NCBI GenBank assembly: GCA_963995505.1
Contig: OZ023186.1
Span: 17,367,570 to 17,431,569 of the forward strand
Origin: Hypericum androsaemum
Taxonomy: Eukaryota > Streptophyta > Magnoliopsida > Malpighiales > Hypericaceae
Direction: 5' to 3'
DNA length: 64,000 nucleotides
In this document: in pieces, positions 57,001 through 64,000 of the stretch
Numbering within the stretch: position 1 is the first letter of the stretch
How the letters are laid out: each line of letters starts with the position of its first letter
The notes under the pieces: generated by a model
The model's input: only the letters and a program-made list of their open reading frames with translations
What the model was told of the DNA's origin: nothing
Database searches by the model: none
Made by a program: the position numbers and the translations under genes

Positions 57001-57186
57001 ACACATCTGCAGATTGGTGTTTCTGCAGAAAGAGACACAATTGTATGTTGATTTATTATTTCAAGTGAAATCAGATCATAGCACTTATGATCCTTTCCTA
57101 TTAAATTTCAAGAAGCAATGCAGAATACCTACTTCAAGAGTTCAATAGCTTTACATTTTTACAGGTGCATCAAATTTTCAAGGGTG

Positions 57187-57404
57187 AGATGTACTACATC
57201 AATTTCGTACTCGACGATCTGCCTGTCGTGAGGTATGTCAAGTCTCAGCTTTTCGCCTTCAAGTCAATCTGGTTTCGAGTAGGTAGCCGCTTCTCTGAGA
57301 CGTACTATGTGTTTAACCACTTGGAGTTCAAGGTTCTAGTCCAGAAGGAAGAAAACAATGACAATGGAGCGACAATTGGTGCTCCTCTGTACACAATTGA
57401 CTGA
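57187..57404 (+). pseudogene. TM9SF type A internal fragment
   Basis: It reads YYINFVLDDLPVVRYVKSQ and continues to GAPLYT before a stop. This corresponds to about residues 110-200 of the type A protein. It starts abruptly next to the 3' flank of the type B copy, with no start, signal peptide or membrane region. Confidence 0.88.
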
Positions 57405-57473
57405 TGAGGAAGCTGCCGATGGATGACTGATGAGAATAGCCCTTCCTCTCCGTGTCCTATGGTTTGCTGGACT

Positions 57474-60020
57474 CTATTGAATTTCAAATCTGTAGCTGCA
57501 ACAACCTGATCCATGAAGGGGTTCACGTGACAAGCCCTCCTCACCATCAGAATTGTCCATCTCCTCGCACTCAAACTCCACATTTTCTTCAATCTCTTCA
57601 TTAGAATCACTCAACTCTTCTTGTTCTGTCAAAATCTCCCCATCTCCAGGTTCCTGGAACAGTAAAGCATGCCACTCGTGAACTGCATCAGAACCTCTTC
57701 CTTCATCATTGAACAGATCATCATCATTGAACAGGACAAAAATATAGTCATGCATCTCGAGAACTGCATCAGAACCTCTATGTTCATCAGCAGATGCAAT
57801 AGTCGTTTTGTCGGCCACTTGATTTACCTTCATGGACTATCCGCGCGTGTAGATTCTAGAAGCTGATTGAGGGATTACACGTACAGATGGTGGAAGATTA
57901 ATCGGGGGCAAGTCTGGTGCCAATTTGACCAAGCGTGCACCATCTGCTCTAAGTTCGCTTCGTGGCATTACATGTACTGATTGAGAATTGGTGGCATTTG
58001 AAGGCTTCGTAGATCCTTGATGGATCGGTTGCACGGTACCATAAGGATAACTTCGAAAGAAGGTAACATCAGTTGCAACATCTGCATTGGCTTTTCCTCC
58101 ATCCATTTGGTCAGCCTGATTGTCCTGTATCAGATAATTATCTTGTTAGCTGGAAAACAAAAACAAAAAATCCTTGGCCAGCAATTAGTGAAACTGGAAA
58201 AGTGATGGGCGGAGAAGTAAGAAATCATCACTATACTGACCAATGGTTTACCAGATGATCTCCAACATAACATTCCCAGAAACCATCTTCCACGATAATC
58301 AAAGTAGGAAAACCACATTGCAATTACTGGTAACATGTAATTGACAAACAAAACCAACATACTAGTAAATTAGAGAAGTGACTTGCCAGACACAAAAATG
58401 TGATTATGTACTTAGAGGAGAGGAAGGCTTATATAGACAATCTGCGACATCGGGTTAAGTAAACCCATGATGTCAAACAAAAGTAAGCGCTGTGATGAAC
58501 ATTCATTAGAGAATTGTGGAAGACAACATACCTTGCCATATACTCGTTCATGACGTGATCCATTTGCCAATTTCATTCTTTTGTTAGATTGATAGAGGCG
58601 TCGTTTCTCCTTCTTAGCAGCATCTGACCTGTATGACTTTTGAGTCCCATGCGCTATTCGCCATTGTCGGGGTAGTAAAGATGGATCTCGGTATGGTACA
58701 ATAAATCTCCACACTGATGCCCAGTCTGATTTAAAAGTTTTCAATCCCTGAAATGCATTCAACATGTTACTGCTCAGAAAGCTTTATTCTTCATGTTTGT
58801 AGTAAAGAACAATGACATTCAAATTTGGTTATGTTCCTGGATTGTACTACCTCCTGAATTCTATCTATCTCCTCCTCGGTCAATGGTGAGCTTTTCATCC
58901 TCCTAACTGCCTGCATTCATCAGCAACTACTTTGACTACAACTTTTACAGGTACGAAGAATAGAGATGAAACCAATCTTTCCAAAACCAATCAAAGCTGT
59001 CTACTTCAGCATTTTACATAATAAGGCTCGAATTCAATATTGGTGGAACGCACTTGCAATTTATCTAGGAAAATTGGCTCAAACAAGAGAAATAACCTGT
59101 TTGGTTCAGAACAAAGAAAATTCTTTCAAATTCTAAACTAATCTTGACAAGGTTAAACTTCTTTTTTTCTTGTGAATTTGTCAGTCCCTTGCTTGAATTA
59201 ATTGGGAAAACAAGCACAGCATCATTATAAGCTCCAAACACCCTAATCTAGCCAATCGTGTTCAATTGAGATTCTGCAAAGAAAATTATATTATGTATTC
59301 ATGTCCAACAAATACTTGATGCCAAAAAACACAGAACTAGAGGCACATATACCAGCTATGATTAAACATGTATGTGGTAAATAAGCATGTCATAGAAAGA
59401 GCAAAAGCAAGTATCTCTAGATGGCATCATGCAACAGTAACGTATCTGCACAAGATAGTACCTTGATGGGATTTTCTGGTGCTCTAGACGCGGAACGATT
59501 TTTTGCCCTAAAAAAAATCTGCAAACAAATAGCAAGTGTTTGCTCGAATAAGTGATGATGGAATTGAATAATGATTAACACGACAGCTTCCCATAATTTG
59601 ACAGAAAGCAGAAGAATATTACACCTTCCAATTTCGAAGAAACATGAACAAGGTACACGGTACACCATCATTTCCCCGAAAAATGAAGGTTGCAGTGGTA
59701 TATTGTACTGATCTCCGTTAAACAAACATAATTAGTAACCCAGAAACTGCTATGAGCTAAGTCTCGGAATAAAAAGGTCGTCAGCTGTTCAAACATGGTG
59801 AATTTATATCCACGACTTGTGCTTGTGAATCATCAAACTAAAAGCAACATGGTAACACAAAGCACCTTGCAGTTCAGTTTGAATGCTCAACACAAAAAGC
59901 TGGCATGTCTGCAAGGTTCGAGATATATAGAGTACCTGATGCTCGGATTTGCATGGAAGAAAATGCTGTTGAATTGCTTTCCAATCATTATTGAATTCCA
60001 AAATCCCGCTAGCTATTAAC
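57474..60020 (-). pseudogene. 5'-truncated GON-4-like / POWERDRESS-like gene with one nonsense codon
   Basis: Five exons are recognisable on the minus strand with GT-AG borders and consistent phases: 60020-59936, 59518-59462, 58910-58851, 58747-58532 and 58124-57474. They read EFNNDWKAIQQHFLPCKSEH, RAKNRSASRAPENPIK, AVRRMKSSPLTEEEIDRIQE, DPSLLPRQWRIAHGTQKSY and KLAPDLPPINLPPSVRV. These are the conserved middle of plant GON4L-like proteins such as POWERDRESS, a nuclear factor that works with histone deacetylation. In the last exon an in-frame TAG lies at 57837-57839, and the same frame continues after it to HALLFQEPGDGEILTEQ. The 5' half and the C-terminal part are not in the window. Splice sites are intact, so decay is recent. 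Confidence 0.8.
59812..59988. repeat. direct repeat, source copy (matches 61679-61850)
   Basis: This part of an exon and intron of the GON-4-like pseudogene recurs at 61679-61850 in the same orientation at about 95 percent identity by eye. Confidence 0.9.
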
Positions 60021-60508
60021 CTGCATTTTGGATATCAGTAAGCAAGTCGAAGCTTTCCCAACAAATAGCATGAGAACATACACCACAAACCAGAATAAAG
60101 AAAATAATATATTCGATTGGAGAAAGCCACACTCATAATGGAAATGCAAACAAACCAAAAGGATACTTTCAAAAATCAATAAAATTGAAAAATATATGCA
60201 TCTCCAAGTCAAAAGTAAAGTTTCATTGTAAAGAGATCAACAAAGCAAGTCGATAAAACTTCACCATGTGTAGCCACTGTGGATGACATATTAGGATAGC
60301 AAAAAAAGTGGCTCCCATTCATTTAAAGAGTCAGAGCCAATGGCTGCCACAAGAAATCAGAATATTGGATAGGCAAACTTAAACAACCACAACAAAGATA
60401 TTGCCCAAAGATAAGCAAAACCGAGAGTGACTTAGCATTGTAGGCATCATTCACGAATACACCAACCAGATTAAGAGAAGCTACATCTAAACTGCAAGAA
60501 GGGAACAC

Positions 60509-60564
60509 TGACCTTTGGTGTGACTCTCTTCGAGCTCCGCCTCATCAATGGGAACACTGACCTC
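60509..60564 (-). pseudogene. scrap of a universal-stress-protein exon
   Basis: On the minus strand, GAGGTCAGTGTTCCCATTGA and the following bases read VSVPIDEAELEESHTKG. The USP gene at about 18332-18393 reads VSVPIDEADEEAELEERHTK. A 12-base in-frame segment is missing. Nothing else of a USP gene is visible around it. Confidence 0.75.
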
Positions 60565-60792
60565 CGGAAGATCTACTTCATAAGAGATACACTAAATAGA
60601 TACAATAAATAATGTAACATATGCATGTGCTCTGCATTCTTTAACTTAGATGCTGACTGGTCTTTGATTATTGGAAATTGCAAGTGGTGCTAGATTGTTT
60701 TAGTTGGACGTTGAAATTGCAGTTTCGTTTCTCTGCTGGTGATTTTGCCCAAAAAAACTGCTGAATGGCTACAAAAGGTTTCTTTTATAATT

Positions 60793-61120
60793 GGGTAAAT
60801 TACGTTCATGTCCCTGGTGTTTGGTATATTTCACGCTCGCCCTCCTGTATCCCGATAATCGATTAAAAACTCCCCGAGGTTTAGTTTTATTATACTCTCA
60901 AGCCCTCGCTGACATCAGCAGTCAATTTTTCAAGTAAAATGACTTTTATGCCCTTAAAAAAATAAAAAAATAATAATTAATAGAAAAAGCCCACTGGCAA
61001 TCACCGTGAAGCATCCCTACCAACCTCGGCCCTATCCCGACCAACAACCGCTTCTTCGGCACCATCCCAAAGTCTGGGGTTTCAAAGAGGAGCTAGAGCG
61101 GTCCCGTCCCAACCGACCTC
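60793..61120 (+). mobile_element. single end of a third MULE-like element
   Basis: GGGTAAATTACGTTCATGTC, followed by a TGACATCAGCA block and an ATGACTTTTATGCCCTTAAA block, has the same layout as the TIR at 15033-15215. No inverted partner is found in the window, so the other end is lost or lies beyond the inverted repeat that follows. Confidence 0.6.
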
Positions 61121-61123
61121 GGC

Positions 61124-62390
61124 CACATTTTCTCTTCTTCTCTCTCTAAACCCCAGGAACTATGAGCTCGACTCTTTGTTGACCAAAAACAATACCATGT
61201 CCTTCCTCCCCATATTGGATTCATAGGTATTTCCACTTCTTCTCGCGTTTCTTTCTTTTTTTCTCTTCGATCTTCTGTTTTTCTTTAGGAATTTTATTCC
61301 ATGTAAACACTGAATAAATTGCACTCCTCTGTTTTCCAAAGTTGTTATTAATGGGATCCACAATGACGTCATATGTTCCAAAATTTTGTTTGCACGCTTC
61401 GCTTGAGGTTCTGGAAGTCCGAAATGATGTTTTGGGATTTATGGGGCCCTTTGGATTATATATGTAGGATTCTTACCATACGACGTGTTAGCTGTTTGTT
61501 AACCGGAGGACCGTTTTGTTGATCCAGTTTGCGTCTTTATGCAGTTGAAGAACACAGAAGCGTCGGAGCGCTGTCCGAATGGCAATGCAGCAATTTTTTA
61601 GGTTAGGAGTTTCGTCTGATGCATTCTAGGAAATTATTTCCATTTCTTGTACGAATGACTGATGCAGAGTATGAACAACTTGTGCTTGCGAATCATCAAA
61701 CTAAAAGCAACATGGTAACACAAAGCACCTTGCAGTTCAGTTTGAATGCTCCACACTAAAAGCTGGCATGTCTGCAAGGTTCGAGATGTATAGAGTACCC
61801 GATGCACGAATTTGCATGGAAGAAAATGCTGTTGAATTGCTTTCCAATCAACTCTGCATCAGCCATTCATACAAGAAATGGAAACAATCTCCTAGAATGC
61901 ATCGAACGAAACTCCTAACCTAGAAAATTGCTGCATTGCCATTCGGACAGGGCACAGACGCTTCCGTGTTCTTCAACTGCATAAAGACGCAAACCGGTTA
62001 ATGAACAACTAACACGTCGTACGACAAGACTCCTACATAGATAATCTGGAGGCCCCAACAGATCCCAGGACATCGTTTCGGACCACCGGAACCTCAAGCA
62101 AAGGGTGCAAACGAGGCTTTGGAACCTATGGCGTCTTTGTGGATCCCATTAATAACAACTTTGAAAAATAGAGAAGTGCAATTTATTCAGTGTTTACCTG
62201 TAATAAAATTCCTAAAGAACCGAAAGAAAAACTTTAACGAAAGATCAAAGAGAAAAAAAAGAAAGAAACGCGAGAAGAGGTGGAAACGGGGAGGAAAGGA
62301 GGGAGGAATGACACGGTGTCGTTTCTAATCAACAAAGAGTCGAGCTCATAGTTCTCGGGGTTTAGAGAGAGAAGAAGAAGAGAAAATGTG
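61124..62390. repeat. long inverted repeat (arms ~545 bp, 180-bp loop)
   Basis: The left arm 61124-61670 and right arm 61851-62390 are reverse complements over their whole length with scattered mismatches and small gaps. Starting points include gatgcagagt at 61661-61670 against actctgcatc at 61851-61860, and ctctctaaacccc against ggggtttagagag at the outer ends. The loop 61671-61850 is almost wholly a copy of 59812-59988. A transcript across it would fold into a long hairpin. The arms are not recognisable as coding. Confidence 0.88.
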
Positions 62391-62499
62391 GGATCAAGGG
62401 GGGAGAGTGGAGGGGAGCAACCGTGTTTTTGAATTAGCGGGGCCGAGCCTAGTAGTCAAGCTGGGTCTGCGCTCAAAAACCTTGCTAAAGATTTTGGGA

Positions 62500-63340
62500 A
62501 AAGTCGCATTAGTACCTTGTGATCACGGGGCCATTTGCTTGCACCAGCAACTTTGTTTCCACTTCCCTTTCATCACCGCCCTCAGCTAATATCTTCAACA
62601 CCTCTTCTGCAAGCTTCTGACACTAGATGGGATCAAAGCTGACACTGCATGGGATTGGGAAATTTTTCTCTGCAGCCAATAAGCATCAATGTCCTGCACA
62701 TTCAAACTTCCCTTTGCTTCCCAGGCATCGTCATCATCAACCCCACCACCCATTTGCATAGCCCTAGGACCATTTCCCTCCAAGCCATCATCCTCTCCAT
62801 CCTCGGGCACCATATCAAGGTCAGTCTCCTCCTCGTCATTTTTGTTATCCTCATCAAACTCAACAGCTACCCTTACATTTATCATCCAGGGCATCCTCCC
62901 CATCACCAGTACCAGGTGTGGTAGCATTACCAGCCTCACGGTAGACTGTAATAAGCCTCGCAATCGCAACAAGTTGATTGAACACCTCCGGAGAAATCTC
63001 GTACTACAGCTTCTCAATCTCCTCCTTCTGATCAGCACAATCACATTCTTCAACACAGCCAAGATCTCATCAGCAATGGCATTGATAATGTTAGAAGGAT
63101 TACCACCCAGATCAACCCAAACACAGCCTTATAGACAGCATTTGTTTCCTTCGTCTTCGGCCAGTTCACCCCTTCATCAAACGAAGTGAGCACACTCTCC
63201 TCTCTAGTCCTCTGCCTCTTACCTGGCTTGGCAGGGCCAGCAGGCTCAGCAAGCAGGTCCGGCCCCTTCTTTTTTGACTTCTCTTCCAGCTCAAGCGGCC
63301 TGCCCCTCAACGCACGGTCCCCAGAGCTCCTCGGGTCAGC
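62500..63340 (-). pseudogene. N-terminal fragment of the U5 snRNP helicase BRR2, frameshifted
   Basis: On the minus strand, 63310-63080 reads RGRPLELEEKSKKKGPDLLA, then REESVLTSFDEGVN and PKTKETNAVYKAV. A frameshift near 63060-63100 leads into VAVEFDEDNKNDEEETDLDM, AMQMGGGVDDDDAWEAKGS and LNVQDIDAYWLQRKISQ. Near 62610 the frame shifts again, to QKLAEEVLKILAEGGDER. These blocks, in this order, are the N-terminal region of plant BRR2 (a protein of about 2,170 residues), upstream of the helicase domains. Nothing of the helicase is present. It is a dead fragment. Confidence 0.82.
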
Positions 63341-63414
63341 AAGCCAGTAGGACGCCAGCCTAGTCCCCTGGCCTCAAGCTAACCCACAAGTCAGGTAGTC
63401 GAGAGGGACGCACA

Positions 63415-64000
63415 CACCCACTAAAACCCGCATACAGACATGTATCGGGTCGCAGCCGCAGCCTCAGTAAAAAACCCTGTTGCCGAAAAACCTAGTGGGA
63501 AAAAATGAACGACGGGGAAAAAGAGCGCATAGTGTTATCACTGCAAAAACCTAAAGCGTGGGAGCGGGGAGAGGTCCCGACCCACAAAACAAAGAAGAAA
63601 GTCTAGCGCCGCACATCACCAGTGGTCATCGCAGTGTTTGGAAGGCGCATCAGCCGCCGATTTGCCTTCCCTGAAGATGTGAGAGATCAGGAAATCCATG
63701 TCTTAAAGCTTGACCCTCACGTGAAGCCAGCGATTACGGAACTGCCATGAAACACCATCTGAGCAAGTCACTCGACTCTTAAACAGAGAGAGGACATAAA
63801 CCGAGTCTGTTTCAAGCCAGAGTCGATGCCATCCTCAATTGTTTCAGGCCAGAGTCGATGCCATCCTAGTTCATAAGCAATCTCCACTGCCATCATCGTA
63901 GCCGCCAACTCCGCTTCAAAAGTAAAACCAACGCCAATTGCGAGACAAAACATCCCAAGGCAAAGCCCTGACAATTACGAAAAAGACTAGCCGCATAGAA
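63415..64000 (-). mobile_element. 3' part of a non-LTR retrotransposon (LINE) with RNase H domain
   Basis: On the minus strand, FTFEAELAATMMAVEIAYEL and TDSVYVLSLFKSRV (next frame) are the plant LINE-type RNase H (RVT_3) motifs, with the catalytic E and D in place. DFLISHIFREGKSAADA follows. A 32-bp tandem duplication near 63813-63876 (tggcatcgactctggcctga and following) shifts the frame, and a TAA lies after HVRVKL. Past the ORF, the CACTAGGTTTTTCGGCAACA and GGGTTTTTTACTGAGG stretch is typical of plant retroelement 3' ends. The 5' part lies beyond the window. Confidence 0.78.

Noticed and set aside
1..64000. CRISPR array, bacterial operon or phage-defence system
   Set aside because: No evenly spaced repeats with unique spacers; all gene structure and elements are those of a plant nuclear genome.

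Overview
This window is nuclear DNA from a flowering plant, most likely a eudicot. The evidence is AT-rich intergenic DNA, GT-AG spliced genes of plant-only families (SPEAR/SPL-like EAR repressor, BBX28/29-like B-box protein, PHOS32-like universal stress protein), a plant-type tRNA-Ser, and Ty1/copia, MULE-like, hAT-like and LINE debris. I cannot name the species.

Layout, left to right. 0-9.7 kb: AT-rich DNA with one intact three-exon gene for a SPEAR-like transcriptional regulator (4.2-5.6 kb) and a minus-strand tRNA-Ser(AGA) at 8.4 kb. 9.8-14.9 kb: a complete but coding-dead Ty1/copia retrotransposon with matching 5-bp target duplications. 15.0-15.9 kb: a MULE-like element with long terminal inverted repeats around a GC-rich, gene-like core. 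16.5-17.1 kb: a 21-bp minisatellite with higher-order structure. 17.7-20.6 kb: a PHOS32-like universal stress protein gene. 23.2-24.3 kb: a minus-strand BBX gene. 26.2-34.6 kb: a second, older copia element carrying an intact unrecognised ORF before gag and LTRs that differ in their number of G-box repeats. 36.9-38.35 kb: a second MULE-like element with a perfect 9-bp target duplication.

39.9-57.4 kb: a cluster of TM9SF (transmembrane nonaspanin/EMP70) genes. Three are intact (39.9-41.8 minus, 45.75-47.7 minus, 51.5-53.4 plus), two are broken (43.2-45.0 minus, 55.1-57.0 plus) and one is a short fragment (57.2-57.4). The order and the shared flanks point to an inverted duplication followed by deletion. 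All the copies with a readable C-terminus lack the usual KxD/E tail. Between the two halves lie a hAT-like element with an 8-bp target duplication (48.27-49.49 kb) and an orphan first exon of an aspartyl aminopeptidase.

57.4-64 kb: a gene graveyard. It holds a 5'-truncated GON-4-like/POWERDRESS-like gene with one in-frame stop, a scrap of the universal-stress-protein exon found at 18.3 kb, one end of a third MULE-like element, a 1.27-kb hairpin-forming inverted repeat whose loop is a copy of part of the GON-4-like pseudogene, a frameshifted N-terminal fragment of the spliceosomal helicase BRR2, and the RNase H end of a LINE.

The working genes are two transcriptional regulators, a stress/nucleotide-binding protein, a tRNA and endomembrane proteins. 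They do not form a pathway. The strongest candidates for something undescribed are the hairpin locus, the extra ORF in the second copia element, and the TM9SF cluster with lost sorting tails.
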